Shown piece by piece: positions 7,766-17,238 of a stretch of 49,049 nucleotides of DNA. This DNA is from Legionella steigerwaltii. Its GTDB lineage: Bacteria > Pseudomonadota > Gammaproteobacteria > Legionellales > Legionellaceae. The first letter of the stretch is position 1. Every line of letters starts with the position of its first letter. Location: NCBI RefSeq assembly GCF_001468065.1, contig NZ_LNYZ01000044.1, positions 1 to 49,049 on the forward strand, written 5' to 3'. The notes under the pieces are model-generated. The model had not been told where the DNA came from. It searched no databases and worked only from the letters and a program-made list of their open reading frames with translations. Position numbers and translations under genes: made by a program.

Positions 7766-9166
7766 CTACTTAAGCCACTCGGTTAATAACGACTCCATCG
7801 TTTTGCGCGCGTTTTTCAAAGAATCTGAGTCAAGTGAAGATGGACTATGTAAATCATCACAATGAGCTGCTCCTTGAATCAATTGATAAGTCAATTTAGG
7901 ATTAATCGCATTGCCATTTTTTTCTGCCAAAGACAGCGTAGACCAGGGATCGTTTTCTCCATTAGTGAAATAAATCTTAGAAGTTAGAATATCCATTAAA
8001 GGAAAGTACAGCGTATTATTGAGGTCTGTCGTGTTAACCGGTTGAGTTAGGCCAAACAAGCGTTGGCATACTTTATGATGATAATCCAGATTAATTAATG
8101 AAGAACGGGTAGAAAGAGCCGGGTTGGGATGGGCGTTTTGCCAATAACCGTATTCTTTACAGGATTGATAGTACCATTGGCGCATTCCCAAGCCATCTTT
8201 ATAATCACTTGGATTTTCACTCATGGCTCCTTGAGCTGTCATCTCTACGGCATTGACCCGCATGTCTTTATATAATTGTTTTGCGAACTCAGCATAACCT
8301 TGCAGTGGTGTTGGGCTGCTCGCTAAGCTGGAACAAAATGCATCGCGCATCCCATATTGCACCGCTGCAGCACCGGTATCTGCAATCAAGTACAAGAAGT
8401 CAACCGGATCCTCAACCGCAGATGCATCAAATAGTGATTTCATTTGCGCCCACTTCGCTGCATCATTCAAGCTGGCTTCGATCTCACTGACCACCTCGCG
8501 CATTTGACTGGCACATTGTGAGCCGGCAACTTGCGTGACATGCGCATCATACTCAACGAAATCTTCTTTCGCCATTACGGGTGCAGACGAAGCCAAAGCG
8601 CCTACCACCAAATAGGGAAATTTTAAACGATAATAAGCCGATAAAGAGCCAGGGTAAGACCCCCCAAAGGCAACCCATTTTCCATTCCAATTTCTCTCAT
8701 TTTTTAGTTGGCGTTGGAAATAGGCCAAATCATCTAAAGCCGCTTCTGTGGTTAAAAAACGCAAGCTTTCAGTTGATAGTGAATTGAAGGGTAAACTCTC
8801 ACCATAATATCGATGCTCTAGGGCAACCAGTTTGGCATGAAATTTTTGGGCGTAATTTCTGATTGCACCATTTAATGCACGTTTCGTACAAGCTGCTTCA
8901 CCGCAAATATAAAAGAACACGGGGGAATCATCTGTAGGACCATAAGATTCATCGATGTAGTAACGTTGTGAAAAAGTACCTACTGCAGGATCATTATGAT
9001 CGATCAATTGCTTGAAATAAGCGGGATGAATCGTTTCTTCGGCAACCAAAGGTTTTTTTTCTTCTTGTTGTTTTTGCACATAGCGTTCTACTATTCCTGC
9101 GTGAACGGCAGAAAATGCAGTATAAAGGCTAAAGAAAAGTACGGTATATTTTTTAGCAAACATCAT
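7766..9166 (-). CDS. Secreted S28 family serine peptidase (prolyl carboxypeptidase-like)
   Basis: This is an exported serine peptidase of family S28, which includes lysosomal Pro-X carboxypeptidase and the tripeptidyl-type fungal and bacterial enzymes. GGSYPG holds the nucleophile (Ser170 counting from the chosen start), NDPW the acid (Asp406) and GAAHCDDL the histidine (His435). The N terminus is a typical signal peptide ending SAVHA. I place the start at the ATG at 9166, or the adjacent ATG at 9163, because AAGGA lies 4-7 bases before them; an in-frame ATG at 9190 would put extra charged residues before the signal. Length (466 aa) fits the family. It probably trims peptides outside the cell or in the vacuole. 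Neighbouring genes also encode exported proteins. Confidence 0.9.
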   Translation of the reverse strand: MMFAKKYTVLFFSLYTAFSAVHAGIVERYVQKQQEEKKPLVAEETIHPAYFKQLIDHNDPAVGTFSQRYYIDESYGPTDDSPVFFYICGEAACTKRALNGAIRNYAQKFHAKLVALEHRYYGESLPFNSLSTESLRFLTTEAALDDLAYFQRQLKNERNWNGKWVAFGGSYPGSLSAYYRLKFPYLVVGALASSAPVMAKEDFVEYDAHVTQVAGSQCASQMREVVSEIEASLNDAAKWAQMKSLFDASAVEDPVDFLYLIADTGAAAVQYGMRDAFCSSLASSPTPLQGYAEFAKQLYKDMRVNAVEMTAQGAMSENPSDYKDGLGMRQWYYQSCKEYGYWQNAHPNPALSTRSSLINLDYHHKVCQRLFGLTQPVNTTDLNNTLYFPLMDILTSKIYFTNGENDPWSTLSLAEKNGNAINPKLTYQLIQGAAHCDDLHSPSSLDSDSLKNARKTMESLLTEWLK

Positions 9167-9197
9167 ATTATCCTTAAAAGTTAAGTCCATTTGTAAG

Positions 9198-10796
9198 TTA
9201 AGCTGGGCCTATGATTCGAACACAGCGAACAAGTAAGGAGCCGAATGAGCCATTTCTCACATTAGCTCCCTGAGTACTCTGCTTGTTACCTATAAATTCC
9301 TGATACCAGGCATCAGAAGGCGCATTGTTGTATTCCGTAGAACTCCAATATTTGCCTGATAAGTCAGTCAGAAATCCTAAACTATATAAGTTAGTAACGA
9401 CATTTGGAAATCCACTAGGACATCCCGCATCGCTGCCGTTAGGTATACTCGGATCAAATATTCCAAGTTCACAAACTGAGGGTAAATACCAGGTTCCTGC
9501 CGTTACCGGACCGATATTGTCCAAGGTAATGTTATAACATAAAGTAGCGGCATTGGACTGCATTTGTTCATAAAAATTAAATATCTGGGTTGTATTACAA
9601 AATCCATCGGTAGCGCCATTGCATGCATCAGGAGGATGAGTAGACGTTTCAGTGATGCCAGGAATAGTCGTCGTATCCTCACTCCAAACGGAACTTGAAT
9701 CAGCATCTTGTATTACATACATGTTTGGACTTTGCACCGAATAGACCAGATAACCAGAAACGGAAAAAGCTAATGCCATTGTAGGTGGCGAGCTGATGTT
9801 ATCTCCATTAACGAGGATTCCACCTTGAGCAACAAAAGCCTCAAAAGCGTTTGAAGTTAGGGTTAAGTTACACGTTCCATTCCCCGGAATAACGCTGCAG
9901 GTTGAGCTACTGACTGTCGATGTCCATGCAGGAGGTAGATTCACGGTCACATTATAAGCTGGATTGCTGGTTAGATTCATTACGGTAAAACTAACTCCAG
10001 CTGAATCACTTACAGGAATAACTGCGGTTGCAGGAACAGAGATTACTGTGGCTGGAGCAGGGCTGACATTGATTGTTATTGGAACTGAGTTTGAGGCGTT
10101 GCTCGCAGAAATTGTTGCAGTAGTACTGCCTGCACTGGAATCCGATATGAAGCTGAATTGGCACGAAGCATTTGGCGCCAAGGCAGAAGGACAATTATTT
10201 GTTTCTATAATGCCAAGAGTAGGAGAGGCTATTGTAGCCTGTACATTATTCGCATTCGCATTACCAATATTGGTGACCGTGACGTTCTGTGATGAACCCC
10301 CGAAGGCTAAATTGACTGTAGTTGGTGTGGCAGTCAATCTTGCCTGACATGCTAATGCCTGCATATCAAAAAAAGTCGAAGTTGTATTTGTCCCTTTGAC
10401 CAATACATTTGGAGTTAAAAAGGCTATTGATGTATTGGTAAAAAAGGAAATCGTGCAGCTGTGTCCGGGTTGTAATGAAGCAGGGCAGCCATTGTTTTGC
10501 ACTACAAAGGTATTAAAATTAGTGTCTGAAGAAGATGCTTGTATGTTTTTTGCTACAATTCTGGAGTTATTCGTAATCGTAATTGCACCCGGCTTAGGAA
10601 GACACTGAGTGAGGTTTTGGCTAATTTGGATGAGACAATTTTTCAATGAATTAGAGCAATTTTGCGCAGTATTTCCAGAGTTAATGGTCAATGTCGCTTT
10701 TTTCTTTATTTTAGGAGATTCTTGTGCCCATAAAAAATGTATTGGAACCATTAAAAATATAACACAATAGAACCATCGTAATTTTGAGCGACTCAT
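9198..10796 (-). CDS. Exported DUF1566 (Lcl C-terminal-like) protein with Cys-rich beta repeats
   Basis: This 532-aa protein has a signal peptide (cleavage near FLWAQE) and then several beta-type repeats of the form NNGCPASLQPGHSCTISF, each with paired Cys, as in bacterial surface proteins with tandem Ig-like or ASPM-like domains. From about residue 355 onward it matches the DUF1566 type domain: TAGTWYLPSVCEL, GKYWSSTEY and a terminal LLVRCVRI. The same domain ends the Legionella collagen-like adhesin Lcl, so a role in surface binding is a fair guess. There is no collagen repeat here. AAGGA stands 7 bases before the ATG. It faces a related but shortened gene at 10917-11381 across a 120-bp gap. 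Confidence 0.82.
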   Translation of the reverse strand: MSRSKLRWFYCVIFLMVPIHFLWAQESPKIKKKATLTINSGNTAQNCSNSLKNCLIQISQNLTQCLPKPGAITITNNSRIVAKNIQASSSDTNFNTFVVQNNGCPASLQPGHSCTISFFTNTSIAFLTPNVLVKGTNTTSTFFDMQALACQARLTATPTTVNLAFGGSSQNVTVTNIGNANANNVQATIASPTLGIIETNNCPSALAPNASCQFSFISDSSAGSTTATISASNASNSVPITINVSPAPATVISVPATAVIPVSDSAGVSFTVMNLTSNPAYNVTVNLPPAWTSTVSSSTCSVIPGNGTCNLTLTSNAFEAFVAQGGILVNGDNISSPPTMALAFSVSGYLVYSVQSPNMYVIQDADSSSVWSEDTTTIPGITETSTHPPDACNGATDGFCNTTQIFNFYEQMQSNAATLCYNITLDNIGPVTAGTWYLPSVCELGIFDPSIPNGSDAGCPSGFPNVVTNLYSLGFLTDLSGKYWSSTEYNNAPSDAWYQEFIGNKQSTQGANVRNGSFGSLLVRCVRIIGPA

Positions 10797-10916
10797 GAAT
10801 TCATCCTTATACTTAACTGGGCGCAGTTATGCAACCATATACAGAGCCTATCTTTTTTGCAAGAGTATAAGGTATTGTAATTTAGTGTAAATAATACAAC
10901 TCATTAAGGATAGATG

Positions 10917-11381
10917 ATGACTATAGGTAATAAACTACGCGTACTCTGTTTTCTAATTGTTGCCACCCCAGTATTTGCTGCAGAGAGCACATTACAATCA
11001 GCCAATAACACGGCTGCATTGATCATGCAGGTTAAGGGCGACCATAAAAATGCTGCGAGCTACTGCTCGCCATCATTACAAAATTGTACGATTCAGATTA
11101 CTCAAAATAGCATAGGATGCCTGTCTCAACCTGGTTCTATTTTAATTACCAATAATTCGCGTATTAATGCGATGGACATTAATGCTTCATCGACTGATTC
11201 CAATTTTAATACCTTTGTGGTGCAAAACAATGGCTGCCCTGCTACATTGCCTCCGGGAGCAAGGTGCACGATTTCTTTTTTTACGAATGACCCAGTAGCC
11301 TTTACAGTGCTCAATGTGATTGTTAAAGGAGCGAATACCAGTACCACTTTGTTTAACATAGAGGCTTTTCAGTGTGGCTAA
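10917..11381 (+). CDS. Truncated paralogue of the DUF1566 protein (N-terminal domain only)
   Basis: This 154-aa exported protein keeps a signal peptide (ending TPVFAAES) and one domain nearly the same as the N-terminal domain of the divergent gene at 9198-10796; FNTFVVQNNGCPA is identical in both, as is CTISFFTN. It stops at the point where the larger protein enters its repeat region. In-frame sequence after the TAA still resembles the larger protein (see 11382-11486), so this is best read as the 5' part of a decayed duplicate, though the short product could still be made and exported. AAGGA lies 6 bases before the ATG at 10917, and 3 before another ATG at 10914. Confidence 0.65.
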   Translation: MTIGNKLRVLCFLIVATPVFAAESTLQSANNTAALIMQVKGDHKNAASYCSPSLQNCTIQITQNSIGCLSQPGSILITNNSRINAMDINASSTDSNFNTFVVQNNGCPATLPPGARCTISFFTNDPVAFTVLNVIVKGANTSTTLFNIEAFQCG

Positions 11382-11486
11382 TTTGAGCGCTACTATAGTT
11401 GGAAGTCAATTGTGACTGTAACTGATACTGGAAATACGCGTGCATGCGACATCAGGGCATCACCAACCTATGAGTTAATTCCTTGA
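11382..11486 (+). pseudogene. In-frame remnant downstream of the truncated DUF1566 paralogue
   Basis: Reading on in the same frame past the TAA of the preceding gene gives IVTVTDTGNTRACDIRASP, which lines up with NVTVTNIGNANANNVQATIASP of the 532-aa protein, before a TGA at 11484. The match past the stop shows that the ancestral gene was longer. Confidence 0.55.
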
Positions 11487-11602
11487 AAAAATTGGATTTT
11501 GATTGTAATGAATTGTATAGGGAAAAATTTGCACAATTGGACTTGTGGATTGTTTATTTTCATGCCATCATGGTGCCATTGTAGGTTTTTTGAGTGATTT
11601 TT

Positions 11603-13255
11603 ATGTTAAAAAAACTTCTGAGCTTTACTCTTGTTTTGGTCACTTATGATGCATTTGCTGTAACTGAGCTGGATTTATATCAAGCGCCATTAAGCAGTTT
11701 GAACCAATTTTCACTCAAGAAACCCTCTAACGTGAAAGCACGTGCTGCAGCAACTCCAAGTGCAGAAAAAAATACATTACAGCAAGTCAATCAGACTCAG
11801 GAACACTTAAAAACAATTATGCGGTATCAACAAATGTATCGAGGAATCCCAGTTGTTGGTGCACAAATTATGATTATCAAAGAGGATGGACAAGTAAACG
11901 GACATTTACTCAATGACATCCAACTAAATATCCAACCTGCGCTGACCTCGAATCAAGCCATTGATTTAGCTAAAAAATCTTGGTTTAGTTTTAATTCGCA
12001 AATGCCTACCTATGAAGAGTTGAGCGAGCTACAAATCAGAGCAGATCAACAGAATGAATTAAAACTGGTTTATCAGGTTTCATTTAAAACAACTCAGGGG
12101 GATAATAAGCCGGCATGGCCATTCTTTATTGTCGATGCACAAAGTGGTGAAATCACCAAGCAATGGAATAATATAAAAAATTATATGGATGGCGGTCCTG
12201 GTGGAAATGAAAAAGTTCATGAGTATTGGTATGGAAGAGATGGATTACCTTTTTTGGAGGTAATCCAAAATGGCAGCCAATGCATTATGGATACCGCCAA
12301 AGTAAAATTGGTTAATCTGGGATCCGCTTGGGATTGGAATGATCTTTTGACCACCCCTTTTCAATACTCTTGCAACAAGAATATAGAAGAAAACATTAAT
12401 GGTGCCTTTTCGCCAACCAATGATGCATATTATTTTGGCCAAACAATTGTAGACATGTATAAAGAATGGTATGGGATCAATGCACTACAAAATACGAATG
12501 GTACGCCAATGCAGTTAGTGATGCGCGTTCATTTTGGCCAACATTATGATAACGCTTTTTGGGACGGACAATTCATGTCTTTTGGCGATGGCGAGGATTT
12601 TTATCCTTTAGTTTCTTTGGATGTAGCGGGTCATGAGGTCACACATGGTTTTACAGAGCAGCATTCAGGCCTTGAGTACCATGATCAGTCTGGTGCTCTT
12701 AATGAATCTTTGTCTGATATGGCCGGCCAAGCAGCGCGTGCTTATCTCTTGGAAAAATTTCCGCAGCTTTATAACAAACTTTACCTGGAACCCAATACAG
12801 TAACATGGGGTATTGGCGAGACTATTGTGCGCGAATCTTTTGGTAAGGCCTTGCGCTTTATGGATTTCCCTTCTTCGGATGGCAGTTCTGCTGATTGTTT
12901 GGATAAAAATTTGGCCCAAAGTCATGGTGCCTATTGTGCGATTAGTTATCCCGAATTACTTGCGTATGCAAAATCACGTATTCCAAACCCTCAAGAGAGA
13001 CAAAGTTTCATTGTGCATACGGCGAGTGGGGTATTTAATAAAGCATTTTACTTATTGGCCAAGAATATAGGTATAAAAAAAGCTTATCAGATGATGATCC
13101 TTGCTAACAGCAAATACTGGACGCCGACGACCAACTTTATTAAAGGCGCCTGTGGTGTGCTTTATGCTGCGAAGGATTTGAGTGTGGATCAACAAATGGT
13201 TGCGTCAGTTTTTAATCAAGTCGGTGTGGATACGACAAGTTGCATGGCAAGTTAA
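11603..13255 (+). CDS. M4 family (thermolysin-like) secreted zinc metalloprotease
   Basis: This is a pre-pro-metalloprotease of 550 aa. After a signal peptide (ending TYDAFA) comes an FTP/PepSY propeptide region (RYQQMYRGIPVVGA, LKLVYQVSFKT) and then the catalytic domain with HEVTH (His344, Glu345, His348) and NESLSD with Glu368 as third zinc ligand; the transition-state His473 is in VHTASGVFNKAFY. Family M4 includes Legionella ProA/Msp, pseudolysin and thermolysin. ProA-like function as a type II-secreted protease is plausible, but I cannot tell whether this is the ProA orthologue or a second M4 enzyme. I use the ATG at 11603 (GAGTGA about 5 bases upstream) rather than the GTG at 11594. Confidence 0.93.
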   Translation: MLKKLLSFTLVLVTYDAFAVTELDLYQAPLSSLNQFSLKKPSNVKARAAATPSAEKNTLQQVNQTQEHLKTIMRYQQMYRGIPVVGAQIMIIKEDGQVNGHLLNDIQLNIQPALTSNQAIDLAKKSWFSFNSQMPTYEELSELQIRADQQNELKLVYQVSFKTTQGDNKPAWPFFIVDAQSGEITKQWNNIKNYMDGGPGGNEKVHEYWYGRDGLPFLEVIQNGSQCIMDTAKVKLVNLGSAWDWNDLLTTPFQYSCNKNIEENINGAFSPTNDAYYFGQTIVDMYKEWYGINALQNTNGTPMQLVMRVHFGQHYDNAFWDGQFMSFGDGEDFYPLVSLDVAGHEVTHGFTEQHSGLEYHDQSGALNESLSDMAGQAARAYLLEKFPQLYNKLYLEPNTVTWGIGETIVRESFGKALRFMDFPSSDGSSADCLDKNLAQSHGAYCAISYPELLAYAKSRIPNPQERQSFIVHTASGVFNKAFYLLAKNIGIKKAYQMMILANSKYWTPTTNFIKGACGVLYAAKDLSVDQQMVASVFNQVGVDTTSCMAS

Positions 13256-13277
13256 ATCGTACTCTTTTTTTCTAAAT

Positions 13278-13367
13278 GTAGCCTGGGTGAAGGCAAAGCC
13301 GTAACCCGGGTTTCAGATAAAACGTCGGCACCCGTCCCTGGGTTCCGCTTCGCTTCACCCAGGCTAC
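13278..13367. repeat. Family B palindromic repeat, copy 1
   Basis: This 90-bp element starts GTAGCCTGGGTGAAG and ends with the complement, CTTCACCCAGGCTAC. The interior contains CCCGGG-type arms. It follows the stop of the M4 protease gene and contains no gene. Confidence 0.88.
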
Positions 13368-13511
13368 CTTGATTACAAGACCGAGTTGAAAGTGGTTTAT
13401 TTGTGTCCTTATGCAACTCAAAAAGCACCTTTTTTGCTCTGCATGTTATTTGCTGGTCAGTAGAATTAGTATATAATAGCCAGTTCAATATTTATTTAGG
13501 TTGTTAGCCGA

Positions 13512-14429
13512 ATGGTCATCTTTTTTATTACTCTAAGCATTCTGGTCTTAAGCCTGCTTTGTGCTGCCGTGATGGTGTTCAAGCTCATTCGTCAGCCCGC
13601 CGAGCCTTTATCTTTAATGCAGTACTTAAAATTAGGTGTCAGTGGAGTTATTGCTTTTATAGCAGATACTTTGGGTGTTGGGAGTTTTGCCGTTAATGTT
13701 GCTTTGGCAAAGTTTATGAACACATTTCGTGATGATGAAATGCCAGCTGTGAATAATGGTGCTCAAGTTATTCCCGGCGCGATCGAATCATTATTTTTTA
13801 TGGGTTTGATTGATGTGGATTTAACTACTCTTCTAACCCTAGTTTTGGGCACTTGTGCTGGTGGCTTACTTGGTGGTTTTGTAGTGAGTCATTTGAGCAA
13901 GCAAGCCATTCGTTTGTCTATGATTTGTTGTTTTGCTTTAATTATTTTGCTCTTAATTTCACACCAGTTCCGTTTATTACCTGTTGGTGGTGAGCTCACA
14001 GAGTTGCATTCCTGGAAATTGATCGTAGGCTTTTTAGCAATGGTGGTTTGTGGTGCTTTAACCTCGGTAGGGGTTGGTTTATTCGTTATGGTGCAAGGAG
14101 TTCTCTTTTTAATGAATATTTCACCAGTAGTTGCATTTCCAATTATGACTACTGCCGGGGCCATGCAACAACCGTTAACTACCTTGGTATTCTTAAAACA
14201 CAATAAAATCCCTCTAAAGAAAACCATGATTCTAAGTTTTTCAGGTTGTTTGGGCGTTCTAATTACAATTCCTATTTTTATGGAGTTAACCATTACCTGG
14301 CTGCATTATCTTTTATTATTCATCCTGACTTATAATTTCTTTGCTGTGGGACGTACGTATTTACGTTCCAGACCCAGCAAAGATTACATACACACGCCAA
14401 CACCTGCTTCTCTTGTAGCAGCTGAATAA
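13512..14429 (+). CDS. TSUP (TauE/SafE) family membrane permease
   Basis: This 305-aa integral membrane protein has about eight hydrophobic segments in two halves, the layout of the TSUP/DUF81 family. Members move sulfite, sulfonates or other organic anions out of or into the cell; the substrate here cannot be read from the sequence. The first half has IAFIADTLGVGSFAVN and the second GALTSVGVGLFVMVQG, the paired glycine-rich loops of the family. The ribosome site is weak. It seems to be a single gene, ending in a stem-loop at 14441-14467. Confidence 0.85.
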   Translation: MVIFFITLSILVLSLLCAAVMVFKLIRQPAEPLSLMQYLKLGVSGVIAFIADTLGVGSFAVNVALAKFMNTFRDDEMPAVNNGAQVIPGAIESLFFMGLIDVDLTTLLTLVLGTCAGGLLGGFVVSHLSKQAIRLSMICCFALIILLLISHQFRLLPVGGELTELHSWKLIVGFLAMVVCGALTSVGVGLFVMVQGVLFLMNISPVVAFPIMTTAGAMQQPLTTLVFLKHNKIPLKKTMILSFSGCLGVLITIPIFMELTITWLHYLLLFILTYNFFAVGRTYLRSRPSKDYIHTPTPASLVAAE

Positions 14430-14440
14430 TGATCGATACG

Positions 14441-14467
14441 TCACACGCTCATTTGGTGGGCGTGTGA
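14441..14467. terminator. Stem-loop after the TSUP permease gene
   Basis: TCACACGC (14441-14448) and GCGTGTGA (14460-14467) form an 8-bp stem with an 11-base loop, 11 bases after the stop. There is no T-run, so it is a terminator candidate only. Confidence 0.4.
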
Positions 14468-14608
14468 AGTATATAGTATGATTAGCTAATTTTAAGATTA
14501 AAGTAACCATTCAGGGGTATGCTTGAATCTTGGGGAACGGTTGGATTTTCGCGGAAGGTGCGCCAAATACAGCCGTTCAGTGAATAGGGCATTAATAAAG
14601 AACCTGCT

Positions 14609-15088
14609 ATGGATGAACCAGTCAGTAAATCACAGAAAAAAAGAGAAGCCGATTTCTTGCAAAAAATGGGTGTAAAATTTATCGACTTGAGTTTGGCTAA
14701 ACTTGATTTACTCCCTCTTTCCGAAAATTTGTACAAAGCGATTATCGAGGCAAAATCAATTAAAAGTCATGGCGCCAAAAGAAGACAAGCACAATTAATT
14801 GGTAAGCTGATGCGTGCTTCTGATTATGAAGAAATTTTGGCTGCTTATGAGCGTTTGCTTGAGGAAGATAGTGCTGTAACCGCATCTTTTCATGAGGTTG
14901 AGCATTGGCGTGACCGCTTGCTCAATGAAGGAAAGGAAGCATTAACCGCATTTATTGAAGCCTATCAACCGGAAGATGTTCAGCATTTAAGACAACTCAT
15001 TAAAAAAGCAATTGATGATCAGCAGAAAGAAAAAAATACAGGCGCCGCCAAAGCACTGTTTCGCTATTTGAGGTCATCCATAGAATGA
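14609..15088 (+). CDS. darP: Ribosome-associated protein DarP (YjgA, DUF615)
   Basis: This 159-aa protein matches the DUF615/YjgA family: SKSQKKREADFLQKMG at the start, LIGKLMRA in the middle and a basic, helical C terminus. DarP binds late 50S precursors near the peptidyl-transferase centre and supports 50S assembly. Length is close to the family's usual size. It overlaps the following rRNA methyltransferase gene by 4 bases (ATGA), which implies co-transcription and translational coupling; both products act on the large subunit, so the pairing makes sense. Confidence 0.9.
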   Translation: MDEPVSKSQKKREADFLQKMGVKFIDLSLAKLDLLPLSENLYKAIIEAKSIKSHGAKRRQAQLIGKLMRASDYEEILAAYERLLEEDSAVTASFHEVEHWRDRLLNEGKEALTAFIEAYQPEDVQHLRQLIKKAIDDQQKEKNTGAAKALFRYLRSSIE

Positions 15089-17208
15089 AATACTCTCTAT
15101 TCATAAGCTGTCCACGCGGGCTTGAATACTTATTAGAAGAAGAATTAAAGGCCTTAGGCCTATCGGTTACACGTGTCAGTCCGCAAGGAGTGTATGGAGA
15201 GGCTAATTTGTTGACTCTTTATGCATTATGTCTTTGGTCAAGAATCGCCAATCGAGTGCAATTAATTCTTTTTAGTGGATACGCTGGCAATGAACAAGCC
15301 CTGCACCAACTGTGTACAGAGTTTCATTGGCAGACAGTTTTCTCGCACGATAAAACAATAGCGATTGAATTCCATGGCTCTTCTGAGCACATTCGCAATA
15401 CCATGTATGGTGCTCAGGTAGTTAAGGATGGAATCGTCGATCATTTCCGTCGGTTAGATCATTCTCGTCCTTCAGTGGATAAAGAAAAACCACAAATTCT
15501 TATCCACGCTTATTTGAAAAATGATGAGATCACAGTGAGTTTTGATCTTACTGGATACAGCTTGCATCAAAGAGGATATCGCCAGAAAGCAGGTGCCGCT
15601 CCATTAAAGGAAAATGTCGCCGCTGCATTACTTATGCGCGCTAAATGGCCAGAATTGGCTGCTAAAGGGTATGCATTGCATGATCCTTTTTGTGGTGCAG
15701 GTACTTTGGTTATTGAAGCAGCCATGATGGCAGCACATATTGCTCCTGGGTTGTTGCGCCAGGATCAATCCTTACAATACTGGGCACAGCACCAATCCTC
15801 ATTATGGGAGAAAATGCGGGTAGATGCCTTGCAACAAGTTAAATCGATGCCTTTGACCTTATTGGGCACGGATGCGGACAACAAAATAATTGCCATAGCA
15901 CGTGCAAATGCTGAACGTGCGGGTGTAGCCCCATTGGTTGAGTTTAAAACGCAAGCATTAAAAGAGGCTAAGGCTTCAACAAAAAAAGGATTAGTCGTAT
16001 GTAATCCTCCCTATGGTGAACGTCTAAGTGACGCGACACATCTGGTGCCGCTCTATCAGCAACTGGGTAAAATTTTACATGACCATTATCAGGGTTGGCA
16101 GGCAGCAGTTTTAACTTCTAATCCGATTTTAGCTAAGTCTTTGGGACTACGAGCCAGTAAACAATACACGCTATATAATGGTGCACTGGAGTGTAAGCTT
16201 TATTGCTTGGATATTCACGTAGCGAACGAGCTCAAAGGGAGCATGAGTCATACTTTATCCGAAAGCGCACAAATGCTGTTCAATCGATTGGAAAAAAATT
16301 ATCGTCATTTGCAAAAATGGGCGAAAAAAAATCATATTTCATGTTACCGAATCTATGATGCTGATTTACCTGAATATGCCTATGCTATTGATGTATATAA
16401 TGATTATGCTGTACTTCAAGAATACGCTGCTCCTGCAAGTGTTCCTACCCATAAAGTAGAGAAACGTAGTTTAGAAGTAATGCAAGTTGTTCCAAAAGTG
16501 TTAGGACTAGAGTCTAGTCATTTGGTAATAAAGCAACGTAAACAACAAAAGGGAACTGAGCAGTACCAAAAACTAGGGCAAAGTCATCAAATCATGGTTG
16601 TTACGGAAGGCCATGCTAAATTAAAAGTTAATTTATATGATTATCTGGATACGGGTTTATTTTTGGATCATCGCATAATGCGCTTAAGCTTCGCCAAATT
16701 AAAGCCAGGAACACGGTTTCTCAATTGTTTTTGTTACACTGCGAGTGCCAGCGTCCATGCAGCTTTAGCGGGTGCGTTAACTACCAATGTCGATCTTTCC
16801 AATACTTACTTACGCTGGGCTGAAGACAATTTCAAGCTCAACCATATTGATTTATCCAAACACCAGTTTGTGCAGTTTGATTGTCGAGAATGGATGAGAG
16901 TTGCACGAGATCGTTTTGATGTTATTTTTTTAGATCCACCTAGTTTTTCTAACTCCAAACGTATGGAAGATACTTTGGATATCCAACGTGACCATGTTTC
17001 CTTGGTAAATTCTGCCATGCGTTTGTTAAACCCAGATGGAGTTTTATATTTTTCAACTAACTTACGCCAATTTAAATTGGATCCTCAACTTAAAGAAAAA
17101 TATTCAGTACTAGACATTAGTGCGCAAACGATAGATCAGGACTTTAAACGGAATCAAAAAATTCATCATTGCTTTAAGATAATGATGTCGCAATTTGCCG
17201 GTACTTAA
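15085..17208 (+). CDS. rlmL: Bifunctional 23S rRNA methyltransferase RlmKL
   Basis: This 707-aa protein is the fused RlmL-RlmK enzyme, which makes m2G2445 and m7G2069 in 23S rRNA. A THUMP domain occupies about residues 45-155. The RlmL methyltransferase follows with DPFCGAGTLVIEAA (about 200-212) as its SAM loop and CNPPYGERL (about 306-314) as its catalytic motif. The C-terminal RlmK half has FLNCFCYTASASVHA as SAM loop and FLDPPSFSNS (about 615-624). Length and domain order are normal for gammaproteobacteria. It is coupled to darP through a 4-base overlap. Confidence 0.96.
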   Translation: MKYSLFISCPRGLEYLLEEELKALGLSVTRVSPQGVYGEANLLTLYALCLWSRIANRVQLILFSGYAGNEQALHQLCTEFHWQTVFSHDKTIAIEFHGSSEHIRNTMYGAQVVKDGIVDHFRRLDHSRPSVDKEKPQILIHAYLKNDEITVSFDLTGYSLHQRGYRQKAGAAPLKENVAAALLMRAKWPELAAKGYALHDPFCGAGTLVIEAAMMAAHIAPGLLRQDQSLQYWAQHQSSLWEKMRVDALQQVKSMPLTLLGTDADNKIIAIARANAERAGVAPLVEFKTQALKEAKASTKKGLVVCNPPYGERLSDATHLVPLYQQLGKILHDHYQGWQAAVLTSNPILAKSLGLRASKQYTLYNGALECKLYCLDIHVANELKGSMSHTLSESAQMLFNRLEKNYRHLQKWAKKNHISCYRIYDADLPEYAYAIDVYNDYAVLQEYAAPASVPTHKVEKRSLEVMQVVPKVLGLESSHLVIKQRKQQKGTEQYQKLGQSHQIMVVTEGHAKLKVNLYDYLDTGLFLDHRIMRLSFAKLKPGTRFLNCFCYTASASVHAALAGALTTNVDLSNTYLRWAEDNFKLNHIDLSKHQFVQFDCREWMRVARDRFDVIFLDPPSFSNSKRMEDTLDIQRDHVSLVNSAMRLLNPDGVLYFSTNLRQFKLDPQLKEKYSVLDISAQTIDQDFKRNQKIHHCFKIMMSQFAGT

Positions 17209-17238
17209 GTTGATGATATTCGTGTACAGGGAGTACAA

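Noticed and set aside
11603..13255. Calling the M4 protease ProA by name
   Set aside because: The catalytic family is clear but Legionella can carry several M4 enzymes, and orthology cannot be decided without comparison.
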